From positions 15,415,001 to 15,479,000 of the forward strand of contig NC_092680.1 of assembly GCF_964355755.1 (NCBI RefSeq): DNA of 64,000 bases, in the 5' to 3' direction. This document shows positions 35,801-48,321 of the stretch, one piece after another. A model generated the notes under the pieces. It was not told the DNA's origin and made no database searches. It worked only from the letters and a program-made list of their open reading frames with translations. Origin of the DNA: Antedon mediterranea. Taxonomy: Eukaryota > Echinodermata > Crinoidea > Comatulida > Antedonidae. A program made the translations under genes and the position numbers. Within the stretch, counting starts at the first letter, position 1, and every line of letters begins with the position of its first letter.

Positions 35801-38800
35801 CATCAACCTTGCTACATATGCAGTGGTCTCCAATTATGTTCCTACACCAGTTCAAAGTAGTATAAACCCAAATAATTAAGCCTAATGGTCAAATTATTAG
35901 ATGGTAATGGATCATGTCACAATTATTCTACTGCAGTTACATTTTTGTTTACTCTTTAACCTGTGTATGCATTTATTTAGGAAAATGTTGTTCTCTTCTA
36001 TTCAGAGACACTACGGTATTTATTGGAGCGAATGGGTCATAAACATCTACATTGAAACGAAAATAAATCGGAACAAAAAGTCAATATAATCCTGTTTTAT
36101 TTAAAATAAAAATATGACCAAAATATATCTAGTAGGGCCTAGTTATTTTTAGCATTGTTTGTTTAAAAATGTATTATATATATTTTTAAATATTAATTTT
36201 AGCGTCCTGATGTTTATGGAAGAGCTGTGCTTCATGTAGGAGGTCAAACTAACTATACAAAAAGCATTGACCTTTGGTCACTTGGAGTGACCTTCTTTCA
36301 GACTGCAACTGGTCAATTACCATTTCGACCTTTCGGCGGAAGACGAAATAGAGAAATGATGTATGTAATATTCAAAAGTGTCTTTGCCTGTGTGTGGAGA
36401 TATTATTAAAACGGAGTTCCACTATAGCGACGCAACGCAACGTCGTATTGACCCAAATTGCTGTATTGGGTAATCACAAGTGGGCACCGACGACGCAACA
36501 GTGCTGCAAACATCGTAGGTTTGTTTTCACACAGTCGTGGGCAAACACGATTATTGGAAAGGCATTTTCTTACGCATATTGCGTTACGTTGCATCGCTAG
36601 TGAGAACCAAGCTTTAGTCACCGCACATAGAGTTACTATACTAAAGTTTTCACCCTGTTGATTTGGAGAGCTTATTCCATTTAACCGATTGCAAAACCAA
36701 GAAGCTTTCAGCTATCTGGAACCAACAATTGTTCATATTCTATTTGTTTTTACAGGCACTACCTTACAACAAAAAAAGAATTTGGGGTTATAAGTGGTGT
36801 ACAGCATGATTCCACCACAGGCAGTGTTGAATGGTTTAGAGAACTTCCTGAAACGTGTCTCCTTTCCAGGTACAAACATGACACTTTCCAAATTACCTCT
36901 TCAGCAACTATGCACAATCCATAAATAAAATTTGTATTTATTTCAACATATCAAACAGGTATCACAGGTTACAAGATGAATAAACTATATCATACTTTAT
37001 TAAGTGTCATTGAAGACTAATTCTTACAGAAAAATTATAAATAGTTGTGAGTTACAACTTTGGATAGTAAGGTCAGGATTGAACCCTAGATCTTAAGATT
37101 GGAAGAAAAGTTAACCACCATTATAACAATGCTGTCTTTTGTATGTTAAAAAAAACACAAAACTAATTTGCTAGATTTATTTTTTTTTTTTTTTTAGAGG
37201 ATTTAAACCAATCATTACTCATTTACTTGCAAACCTTTTAGAAAGTTCTCCAACAAAAGTATGGACATTTGACAAACTGTTTGAATGTACTGATCGCATT
37301 CTATCTATGAAACGTTTTGACGTTTTTAATACACAAACGGCAGAAATGCTAAGCGTGTACATTGCTCCAACTGAGACTTCTGTTGGAATAATGAAGAACA
37401 TTGAAGATCAAACTGGTATATCCGCAATGAACCAAGTGTTACGCTGGCAAAATGCAGTGTTTGATATAAACAAGACAATTACATTTACTGATTTACCCAA
37501 AACACAACCAGAAACACCATTACTGCTTTATAGTGCTGTTGATAATGAATCGAATGTCACTGTTATTTCACAAACACGTAAGTTAATCTTTTTATTTGAT
37601 AATTTCTTTGATTCTTTGGCATTATTAATAAATGATCAAGGTTGAAAAAAATTACAGGACTGCCAAATTCGTTTTCTAAGACACACAATAATAAGTATAC
37701 CTTTCTGAGATAACAAGTAGAGTATATTATTTAAATAATAATAAAGTGTTTTATCTCTGCCATTAAACAAATAGCTGCGACCAGATCTTTGTGTATCAGA
37801 GCCAACTCATTGGTCAGAAAATTTAGCATGTATTCTGTCGATGTGAAATGTGTTTTATTTAGAACATATTGTGTAAATATGTATTGTGCTATATTATGGT
37901 GCAAATATAATCAGGGTACCTTGCGATCTCTCAGTTATGCAACAATAATGGGTTAAGAATGTTGTTGCAAAGGCCTCGGCATTGTAGTGCCAGCCTCATG
38001 CATACGGAATGTGAATTCCTTCATTTTATGAATTTTTAAGAAAATCAATATATAATATGGCCCGATGTGTAGATTCAATTCAAGTGAAAATATCTAAGTC
38101 TCAACGAATATCGACAACGTCTAATAAGTCAAAGATGCTCTCCAGATGGAATGCCATCCTAAGATGATTAGTAGGCCTGGTAGTGATTAGTACAGTCTTG
38201 TTTATTTTTAATTCATTTATATGTAATTTTACTCTCTATGGACCAGAGATTCCAAAATAAAAGATTGAATGAAAAAGAATAAAATACACAGATAAAGGGC
38301 TTAATTAATTAATTGCTTTAACTTTTTTTTTATAAATAGCCAAGGATCCAAATATCCCCTCAGTGTATAATTTGGAAAGTGATGCCCTAAATGCTAAGGT
38401 ACAGTTTAAATACTTCATTATTATGTTATTGCTTTTACAATGTAGTTAGTAATCTCTTAAATCAATTCTATTTTTTATGATAACTTTATATTCATTCTGA
38501 ATCTGTGTATTTACAATATTACTTTTTTTTCCAATTTATTTTCAGTTGTGCTATGCTAATTTAATCTCCTTTAGTAGAGTTGTTGCAAAAGTCAGTCGAA
38601 CTCAACATCATATCTGCTTCGCTGCCAACAACCTAGTGTAAGCATGTCATTTTTAGGATATTGTAAATGTAAATAGACTGCAACCCACCAAGTTTTCTGA
38701 CAGTTTATAGTAGAGAGCAAATGCAACTTTCACTACCATCTGTGTAACGTTTTCAATCGCCAAGTCAGAGCTTTGTTCATCATCTAAACATCTATTGACA

Positions 38801-41800
38801 GTTCTTTCCCTACACTGCTACATATATTCTTTGAATGTGATCTAGTAAAAAAAATATGGGAAAATGTAAAACAATATAATTATGTATCGAAATATCAACA
38901 ATAACTTAATTATCACCAAAGAAAGTATATGTTTTGGTTTTGGAAAAACACACAGTGATGCAAATATTCTAATTTTAATTACAAAGTGGTACATATTTAG
39001 TTGCAAAATCAAAGAACAATTACTTGATTTTAATCACTTAATGCACATTTACCAAAAATACAAAGCAACCATATTATTATTTACAAAATGATTTTTATAA
39101 AGTGTATTTTTGCGATACATTATTATTTTTTTTTTCTTTTAATTCATTACTCTCGTATTTTTTAGAGAGAATTATCGTGTTTCTTCTTATTTGTTTAATA
39201 GTTGCGTTATTTTTTACTGATAGATTATTTGAAACACATTGCCATTTTCTGTTCGCTTCAACAAGATTTGATTTGATACATTTTTGAAATGGTGCTATAT
39301 ACATTTCTGTCATTATTTTGATTTATTATCATTTAAAGATAATTATACATCAACGATATAGGCATAATGTCTTTAATTTATAACAATCAATATAAAAATA
39401 TTTGTATACAGAAAAATGTACGAGGATCGAGTACGCAGGGTTGATTATAAAAAGAGAGAATTGCATATCCTTATGAAGGAGATTGACTGGAAGAGCGGCA
39501 TGCTATCAAATAGATTGAATAAGAGTCTAATATTTGAGATAGCGGAAAATGTTGATCCAAGTATTGGGGAATCTAAAAGACGACTGGGTTTAATACACAA
39601 ACAATTTAGAATAAAAATGTCTGTGTATGAAGAAGAGGTAAGAATATTGAATCAGACAATCACTTAAATTTTTATAGCACACCTGAGTGTATTCTTGTCA
39701 TTTGATTGGTTATTTACGCATCACATGTGTTCATTATTTTGCACAAATGAAGGATGAGTAGTCACGTTTGAACATATTGTTATCCTACTCATCCAATAAC
39801 GATCTTGAATGCTAACGTGTAGCGATTTAACCTCTCTCTCTTTAAAATGTGTAATCAAGATCCCAGTTTGTTTTTCTCCCGTTTTACGTGACTTACACTG
39901 GTTGCCAGTAGATCAGCACATTCGTTTTAAAATCCTGTTGCTGACATATAAGGCCATCAACGGATGTGCTCCAGCCTACATATGTGACATCATTACTCCG
40001 TCAACCAACTCTTCGCTTCGTTCATCCAGCAGACTTCTTCTTAAACCTGGACCCCGTTCCAGAACTCGGTTTTACGGTGATCGTGCTTTCGCTGTCGCAG
40101 CCCCCAAACTCTGGAACACTCTACCCCTCGAAATACGCTCATCAAAATCTGTTATCACATTTAAAACTAAACTCAAAACTCATCTCTTCAGAGAAGTATA
40201 ATCGCACGCTACTACTTGCACAGATCTTGGAAACACAGCGCTTTGAAACCTTTGTCTCTTGCGCTTTATAAATGTTATTTATTATTATTATTATTATTGT
40301 TTCGATGGGAAATAAGAATTTATGTAAAATGTTACTTTGCTTGTTTAGATTGAGCTTATTGTGAGCAGGTAACTTACATCGCTGAATTAATAGTTAAATT
40401 ATAATTTACTGAAAGTTATATTAGTCTGATTATCAGATTATTACTACATGGATCCATTACAGATCTTGATTGGCTGAGCTGAGCTGAGTTACCACTCATC
40501 CTTCATAATGAACAGCATGACTGTGATGAATAATTTACTGACATGACAAATTGCAATAACTAGATGGTACGCTCGCTTCGCTCGCGTACCATCTAGGTCG
40601 TGCCCACAGATGGTTCTCGAATACATAATAATTTCAGCGTTAAAAAACTGCCGATTTCAAATGTACGTACCGCAGGACAATAATACATGTCGTTTACAGG
40701 AACGAATAAATAGACACTGTGATTTATGTACTGAACTAAAATTAGCACCCTGGGAATTACTTCCGAAAGAGAAACTTGTCACAAAATGAGACCAATTGTT
40801 TAAGTCAAATTTAAACAAACTTAATTTGTGTTTTGTATGTAACAGGGTTGAGGGATAGGAAAGAGGATGGGTGTAAAGAGGAACACTTTTTAAATATATT
40901 CTTTATCCATGTAGTAACGAAATATTAATTGTTTTCATGTTTTACAAATAATATACCACTAAACACAGTAAAACATTGCAATGTAATACTTTGTTGAAAC
41001 TATCACCGTCCTAGTCGATTGAAATAGTACAGTACATTTAACGATACATCACTACGACGTGTATATGTTTATTCGTGGTAAATCATAAATTTGATTTAAT
41101 TTTCAATAAATATTAAATTATCTAACTCAACTTAATTAGTAGGCCTAATGGTTTTCAATTGTTTCTTAGAGCCAATTCATACTTAAGTTGGTTCCTACCC
41201 TACCCACCAAAGTTGTTCTGCGTTTAGGGCATGTGATGCACCGTAGGCCTATCCTCTACTGGCTTTACAACACTACTCATGCCAGTGTAGTGAGGGAAGG
41301 GTGATGATGTCACGTGGGTGGTTTAACTGCAATAATAAAGATTTGTACATAATATACGGCGACTGAAAACGCTAGCTCATTATCCGTTTAAAAAAATCTA
41401 TATCCAACCTCTGCAGCACAGATTGAAAAAAAAATGGATCGAATTTCTGTTATGAGTATACAGTACTTGCCTTTACGACACCTGAAGGAATAGACACTTG
41501 TGGAACAGAGATTGGAATGTTCCATTCATTTCAAATCAATACATTTGTATAAACGTATATTAAATCTATCAAAATAGTATTTTTTAAAGAAAATCGGCCT
41601 GTCTTCAACATTATGATGTTGTACTCAAGCTGTTCAACCGGTTTTCAGCCATTAAAAACAATTATCGTAGGAAGAGATAGGAAAATGCGAAGCATCCTCG
41701 TATTATTGTCTGCGGGTATTTTTCAAGATGGACATACATTAGACAGTGTATACCACGATCGGAAAACGCCCCTATTTGGGGCAAATCGTTGAACCTAAAT

Positions 41801-44800
41801 TCGTTTTAATCGTCAATAACTAATTATCGAACTCAAATTAATTAGTAAACAGGGTTACACCAGGTGGTTAAAATCAGTACCGAAAGTACGAACCAACTTA
41901 ATATACCATCGAGTAAAAATTATAGAAGTAAGGCGTGATTTACCGAATTTTGCCTTTACGTAAATTTATATATAGATACGTTCAGATGTGTTATATATTA
42001 AGTTCATTATTATGATGCTTTTTGGATTTAACAATACTTTTGGCAATAACACATATTTTATTAATTCTTTCAGTTGAAACCATGTATTACAGAAAGGTTT
42101 GACAAACTGAAATTATTAGCAACAAAAACATTTCCACATAAATTGGGTGAAGATATATGTAACGAAGACGATAATTGGTAAGACAAATTAAGTGTTAAAT
42201 AAAACATTTGTTGTCAGTTGTGATAATAAAAATAATATGAAAATAATATCGATAAAATTGTAAACTTTACTTTCAAAGAATCTTATACATGTTTACAGTT
42301 AAGGTAGCCTAATAATAAGTATGGAAAGTGTCATGCAGGACCAAGTTATGTTGTCTAAAGAAATGTTGTAGTATATCTATGTTTGTGCTTTTTTTTATCG
42401 ATTACTTCATAAATGTTACATTTTATCTATTTCAAAAATCTGTCAGAAGACTTAAATTGCTTTCATTTATAAATCTTTTCAGAATGTACACCTCCATATC
42501 ATATATATATGGAGACACAAGTGCTATCCTTGTTACCATGCCAATAATTGCGTTTTTTTTGTTTATGTCTGCGCTTGGAAAGTCTGGTATCAAAATGAAA
42601 TAAAATCATTTACATTACACATTTTCCTATAAAATGGGTTATAAAATGACCTAATTATGATATGACTTATTATTAAATTAATTCAATTCGATCTTGTTTT
42701 TAGTGTAAATAGATTAGAAGTAATAGTAGAAAATGTTCACGAGATTTATGACCAATTTAGTGAGGATAGAAAACAGAAAAGACTACAATATAACGAAGAA
42801 CAAATTCACAAGATGGATAAGTAAGTGCTGTACCTTTTATAGTTAATAGTGAGATTCACCTTTCATTTTTAAAGATATATTGCCTCAAAACATGAACAAT
42901 AAAGCTGAATAAAACAATTTGTATTAGGTTATTTTTTGTTTTACTCAAGTTAATTTACTTTTTGCAAAAAGGAAAAAAAAATGGTGTTGTTTATGAAAAC
43001 TGTTACTTTACCAGATTCCCATTTTCAATTAAATTACAGTAAATCGGGTGAATAATTTGTTTTAATCCAATTTGGTCAAAGAAATAATAATTATTAGGCC
43101 TATGTGACATTGAAATATCCCATAATGAATAATACAAGTAGGTGTAAGAATATTTTCAGAAAATGTTTCATTGTGAAATAATAAGAATAAACCCTTTTTT
43201 GTTCAAGAAATGATGATATGAATAATAATAATAGTGTTATTCCTTACAGACAGAAGTTAAAATTTAAATATATTCAGGGTACAAGCCTTCTTCGAGATCA
43301 TTGTGAACCTAAACTTAAGAAATTACACAGTCATTTTAATAATTGGTACAGGTATGTATTGTTTTTATTGTTATCGTCTATAGTTTTTAAACACAATTAT
43401 GAGTGAAATATAAGAGGGTGAAAAAAGAGCATAATATTTGCGCATATAACACTCATTTTGATTAAATTTATACACTAGTAAAATGTTATGTTTTTTTTTC
43501 AGAGTTGTAAATAATTGTATGAAATCACTTCAGTGTGTAGAGAGAGATATTGAACAATTATCTTCAGAATGTGCTGGTGTTATACGGAAGTTAAACCAGG
43601 TGAACATTTTTTTGCTCTCTGTACTGTCTTTGTTTTTATAATAATTTAACCAACATAGTCAACAGAAATACTATTTTAACAAAACAAACATTAATTAATA
43701 AATCAATAATTTATACTATTAGCCAGTTTTGAAAACATAATATTCGGGTGACATACTGACACGCATCCTCTTCTCGCCTTTAAAACGTATTTAATATTTC
43801 TCATACTTCTAATGACTCTAGTTAATTAAAGTAATGTTGTTATATCCTTTTAGGTGGAACTTGAGGTAAACAGTGCCATCGTGTCGACTAACGCAACTGT
43901 TAGTTCACTGTTAAATGCATTAGCGAATGAATTAAATCGATCACAACATCAGATTGAAATGCTGACCAAGAATTTGGCCGATGCTGTAAGTATTATTGAA
44001 GTTATTAAGTATACTAATGGTAATACGATATATAATTTAATAATATATAATTCACAAAATTGTTAAATTTGTAGTTAACCTCGAGCTATATGAGTAGGCT
44101 CATAGAAAAGATTTATTGAAATATAAGATGATCAATGTTTTATTTGTAAAAAAAAAATTAATTAATAATTAATTCACATAAACACGCTTTATTATAACAT
44201 TTAATCTTTATCATTTGATTAGAGGAGTGTAAGTCACATGATATTTAGTAATACTACAATGAACCCATGTGACACGATTGTGCATTTTTGTTACATGTGC
44301 TAATGTGTGACGTGCGCGCGTTCATTTATGCAATCGCGACTCGACCTTTGACATCTATATTAGGTTATATTATTATGTAAAATATTAGTGCAATAAAACA
44401 AATATTTTCGGTGAAAGATGAAATGTTGTATTTTCACCCCATGAAAATATTTGTAAGTCTACCATTGCACTAATAAACATTTATTATTTATCATAGTTGT
44501 ATAGTATCAAAAATTACCACAAAGGTCTTGTAAACTAATTGTATCTTTTGTCATTTGACTAAAAACTTTATTCTTTATAATTTATTTAGGACGTATCAAG
44601 ACTTAGTGTAAAAAAGCAATCGGAATGTGAACCAGTGTTTGTCACTCGCCAGATACGTGTGCCTAAACACATCAAAGAACAGTAAGATTGAACAAATTTT
44701 TCCTGCATCCATTCTTTTAATCCCTCATCTCAATCATCAGTGTTACCACTGCCTTTTTATTTTTTTTAGGTTTTTGTCAATGAGAAGTGATTTGAAGAAG

Positions 44801-44887
44801 ACAAAGCAGGATATATCAGAAAGTGCTACTATACTAGAAGAACTGAGATATGAAGAAGATAAACTGAAACTAGTGACAGTAAATTGA
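32887..44887 (+). CDS. TBK1: TBK1/IKK-epsilon-like serine/threonine kinase, complete
   Basis: Sixteen coding exons with consensus borders and matching phases: 32887-32991, 33604-33874, 35345-35529, 36203-36360, 36756-36869, 37198-37577, 38340-38398, 38546-38637, 39412-39637, 42074-42177, 42704-42820, 43250-43351, 43503-43599, 43854-43985, 44590-44681 and 44770-44887, giving 783 residues (human TBK1 has 729). Kinase motifs in order are the glycine loop GKGATATVY, the lysine in [19 protein letters not shown], the activation-loop serine in [11 protein letters not shown], and [13 protein letters not shown] ubiquitin-like domain follows (about residues 310-390, [10 protein letters not shown] to LLLY), then a helical scaffold/dimerisation region with [15 protein letters not shown], which is nearly invariant in this family. 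It phosphorylates IRF-type factors and adaptors downstream of STING, MAVS or TRIF in vertebrates; those partners are inferred here. IKK-epsilon and TBK1 diverged in vertebrates, so this is the pro-orthologue of both. Confidence 0.96.
33890..35020. other. Intron of the TBK1-like gene, no other feature
   Basis: AT-rich intron with A and T runs and no recognised repeat. Confidence 0.5.
35025..35335. other. GC-richer island in a TBK1-like intron, unidentified
   Basis: Open on the plus strand in two frames over about 220-240 bp, with base composition unlike the flanking intron. It ends about 15 bp before the next acceptor. No domain is recognised; a transposon fragment is the likeliest explanation. 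Confidence 0.3.
36411..36613. mobile_element. MITE-like element in a TBK1-like intron (about 200 bp)
   Basis: The left end GTTCCACTATAGCGACGCAA and the right-end complement GGTTCTCACTAGCGATGCAA match with small changes. Both continue into an ACGCAACG-type run. There is no coding capacity. A target-site duplication is not obvious. Confidence 0.65.
38150..38290 (+). mobile_element. Possible LINE 3' tail in a TBK1-like intron
   Basis: TTTACTCTCTATGGACC and AATAAAAGATTGAATGAA look like the 3' UTR and GATTGAAT-type tail of a CR1/Jockey-class LINE. No coding part is present. Confidence 0.35.
38760..39095 (+). mobile_element. Relic of an L1/Tx1-type LINE ORF2 C-terminus
   Basis: Across frames it reads like the common L1/Tx1 end: a FFECD-like segment at about 38830-38845, then KKIWENVK-like sequence, then [17 protein letters not shown] and [11 protein letters not shown] at 38970-39060. 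Stops and a frameshift are present. It lies in a TBK1-like intron, sense orientation. Confidence 0.5.
39840..40300 (+). mobile_element. 3' end of an L2-clade LINE
   Basis: The frame to 40201 carries [52 protein letters not shown] and a stop, the standard C-terminus of L2/CR1 ORF2. A GCGCTTTATAAATG-type end and (ATT)n at 40271-40300 follow. Truncated at its 5' end. Confidence 0.9.
40560..41976 (-). mobile_element. Helitron-like element, family 1, copy c (1417 bp) in a TBK1-like intron
   Basis: Both ends are intact: plus-strand CTAGATGGTACGC with the perfect 13-bp hairpin at the left and TACGTAAATTTATATATAGA at the right. The flanking bases are A on the left and T on the right, as expected for insertion into an AT dinucleotide. 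It is close in sequence to copy b, with small deletions. No coding capacity. Confidence 0.9.
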
Positions 44888-44899
44888 TAGTGGTTGTTT

Positions 44900-45115
44900 A
44901 AGCAATAGTTTTCTCAATGTCGCCCAACACTTTTGCTTAAGATAAGGTATAACGTGGGCTATGGCAGATCTATAAATTACAGGGAAATTAGGGAATGGAT
45001 AGGAAGTGGGAAGGCGGTGATGTAGGTAGGCAAAAAAGTAGATATAAAATTAGAATTAACGTTTAGCATTGTACACATATTTTGTTTGTGTATTTTATTG
45101 GACAGTATGAAATGA
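44900..45115. other. 3' flank of the TBK1-like gene
   Basis: The stop codon is at 44885-44887. I see no AATAAA within the first 150 bases downstream, so the poly(A) site is unassigned. Confidence 0.4.
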
Positions 45116-45121
45116 CAGGTT

Positions 45122-45860
45122 TTGGTAAAAAGTGTGCCACAGTTACGAAAACTGATGATGACAAAAAAATGGCCTGTGATCTTAATGCAATTTATTTACG
45201 TTTCGATGCTCAAGGTTTTAAACGATAGATGTCAAATTAAAAATAATATTAAAAAAACTATGTCAGTTGAAAACGTTACAATAGGGAAAGAAGATCTTAA
45301 ATGTGTTTTTATAAAAGTAAATCCATGAAAAGAAGAAGGTCCAGATGGCGTCAGTGGTAACGTAATTAAGGAATTTAATGTGCAATTATCGCATGTTTTT
45401 TCTATTTATATAAATGGCCACTTAGATTACATAAGATACCTACTATTTGGAAACGCTCACTCATACGTCCACTGGCAAAAAGTATTAATCCTAAGACGCT
45501 AAATGACTATATACCTATTGCGCTCAAAACTGTGCCTATGAAATGTCTTGATTGTTAAAAGTGAAATCGTTGATGATGTTGGTAGTTTTTTAGATTCTTA
45601 CCAATTTGCATATCGTTCACATATGGCTGTAGCTGATGATGCCGTTACTACATTAATACATAACTTGCTTGCTCGTTTCGATTGTGCTAAAACTTATGCT
45701 AGAGTTTTATTTCTTGATTTTTCGTCCACTTTTAATACTATACAACCAAATATTTTAATGAAGAGAATGAATATTTTAGGTGTTAACTAGTCTACCATTT
45801 CATGGATGAGAAACTCGTTTCTTCCTACTGCAATGAGGCAATTCAATGAAACTTGAAAAC
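45122..45860 (+). mobile_element. Decayed LINE reverse-transcriptase relic
   Basis: In several frames it carries the N-terminal part of a non-LTR RT: EEGPDGVSGNVIKE (45332-45375), a TIWKRSLIRPLAKS-like stretch (45440-45485), LNDYIPIAL (45500-45525), then 45548-45790 with SYQFAYRSHMAVADDAVTTL and VLFLDFSSTFNTI, which is motif A. Stops and frameshifts interrupt it, and no FADD motif is present. Confidence 0.85.
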
Positions 45861-48300
45861 ATTGATAATTTTATGCTATCCCTTACACACACCAATCTTG
45901 CTTGTATTTTGTATTTTAAAGGATGTGTTTTATCGGCATTTCAAACGATGTGTTTTATTTTGTATTTTACCAAATTTTAACCTTCACCTTTAACCTGAAT
46001 TTTTAACTTAAATAATTTCAAACTACGTACATATTTTACTATGTTTGACCATGAATAAATTAATACTGAATATTGTACACAATGCTGTTTTAGGTATTTT
46101 TTGTTGAAATTCATTAGTATAGTATACGATTTTGTATACACCAATGGTACCATTGAAATTTCATAATTTTTACGTAGTTGAATTTGACGACCAGTTTTAG
46201 GAGAAATGGGTCAAATGTGGTTTGTAGTTAATTATTTTCATTTATTTCAACAATTTACAAAATTAAGATTAATGTTCGACGTCGTCACCATCGCCATATT
46301 CGTCATGGTCATCATCATTATGATTATCTAACCCTTTTCTTTATGTGAAATCCTCAGAAACACAGTAGTTGGATTGCAAATAAGCGACTTGTGGAGTGAA
46401 CTGTTGAAATATGAAATAAAAAGCGACCCTCAGATTTAACCAAATAACTTAAAAAACAATAATACAATTATCCAATCAATATCGACAATAAAAAGATAAA
46501 CACAAATACTTATTATTTATATTATTTATTTTTCACACAAAAACAGTAACAATGCTCTGAGTATAATGTGACAGCAGTTAGTTTATCTTGTTTTAAAAAC
46601 CAACAATTAATTACTCCCTCTTAATGAAAATTAATGAAATTATAGAAAATCGGACACGTGGAAGCGAGATTCACGATCATTTGAATTATGATGAACTTTA
46701 TTCTGTAAGTTGCCCCAGAGTAGCCCAAAAAGAGAGTCACACGGCAAATTCCTTTACATTGTAACTTACCCTTTGGGATTTGAGAGTATCCTGTAAGTTG
46801 CCTCAGACACTAGTAGCCCAACAATTTCCAATTCCGACCCCTACAACATTTAATAACTCGAAAACTAGATTAAATACAAATATCTATGATCTTGGCCTAT
46901 ATATCATATAATATCGAACGCTTTATTAGAAATATCAGTGAGATCAATAGAAGATAATATTGAGCCTCTTCTTTCAGTGTTAGTAATGAAACAATTGTAA
47001 ATATCTATCAAAATGATTGTCATTATTTTTTTGCTGATAAAAGGCTCGATTTAAATTTTTTCAGCAATTGTAGGTAAAGAAACAAGTCTAAAGGCCTAGT
47101 GGACCACCATTGGTATGTAATCCAAAAATAATAATTAATTGTTAATATTAACAAACAATAATTGTTCAGTTTTGTTTTGGGTTTTTGTGTTACAATTTCT
47201 TATCAGTCACATCTTTAAATAACATTTTGAAATATAATACGGAGTGGTACCATATTTATCAGATGACTAAATATAGATAACATAAATTATAACTTTAATT
47301 GTGGTGTTTCTATTCAACTTCTGCTTTTTATTTCCGTGACATATCAACATTATCCACCATATACTCACTGATCTTTATATGGAAAGACAGGTTGAACTAC
47401 TTACTACTGAATGGCAAAAGCAATGATTTAACATACAGAATTTTGCAAAATGTTAAGAAGTTCATCTTGTTCCCTTGGGATTTCTGCTACACGTTAATTT
47501 AACCAAATATTACTCTTCGTCGTCAATTTGAAAGACCATTATTTGGCCCATGCAAAACATTCTTGGTAAAAAAAAACTATAACCTTGTTCCAAACAAAAA
47601 GAACAATGAACAAAGAAATTAGGATATAATAAACAAAAGTAACCTTTGCAATGGACAAACCGTCAAAATAATAACAATATCACTCCTCAAACAAAGAACT
47701 ACCATCACTATTTTTTTTAAATACAAATTCTCTACTAATTATGTATAACACAGGCCAAAACGAAAACCCCGCCAAAATAACAATAACAAACCCCTTCCCT
47801 AACAAAGAATGACCTTTCACTAATTAAAATGGGTATTTAAAAATAAATGTTAACTTCTGAAAATAGCCGAAACCTAGCAAGTAAGTACGACAACTGGTTT
47901 AAAAAAAAGATAAATGACATTCTTTTTGGGTTTGGAATACTCCTGCCCTGGGGGTATAACATTCCTTTCGGGTCTGAAGTACCCCATCTTCTACTCCCAT
48001 TTCTTTTGTCTGAAATAAATATTTTTATTGGTTTTTTTCTATAGAAGTGAATAAATTTATTGCAATTGCAAAATGGCCTATTTAAAGTCTGATTTTAGTG
48101 GTCCTATTTTTTTCTTGTTTTTGATTATTTTTTAAGATAAGAATAAATAACGATGATAATGATCGAGCAGAACCGCTAATATTTACACATCTATATCTAA
48201 ATCAGGGTTTTTACAAACACGGTTGCTATAAACAGACGACATTCTACAAAAAAAAGACCATTCTTACAGATATTTACACGTGAAAATTGTTCATTCTTCA
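45861..48300. other. AT-rich intergenic DNA, no gene recognised
   Basis: Minus-strand Asp/Glu-coding runs just before stops occur at 46270-46325 (DDDHDEYGDGDD), near 47516 and at 48297-48315. They look like acidic C-termini but no upstream exon supports them, and GAT/GAC microsatellites explain them as well. Confidence 0.45.
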
Positions 48301-48321
48301 TCGTCATCGTCGTTATGTTTA

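Noticed and set aside
46260-48320. Acidic C-terminal exons (Asp/Glu runs before stops) on the minus strand
   Set aside because: Short GAT/GAC microsatellite-like runs with no supporting upstream exon or acceptor in a consistent frame.
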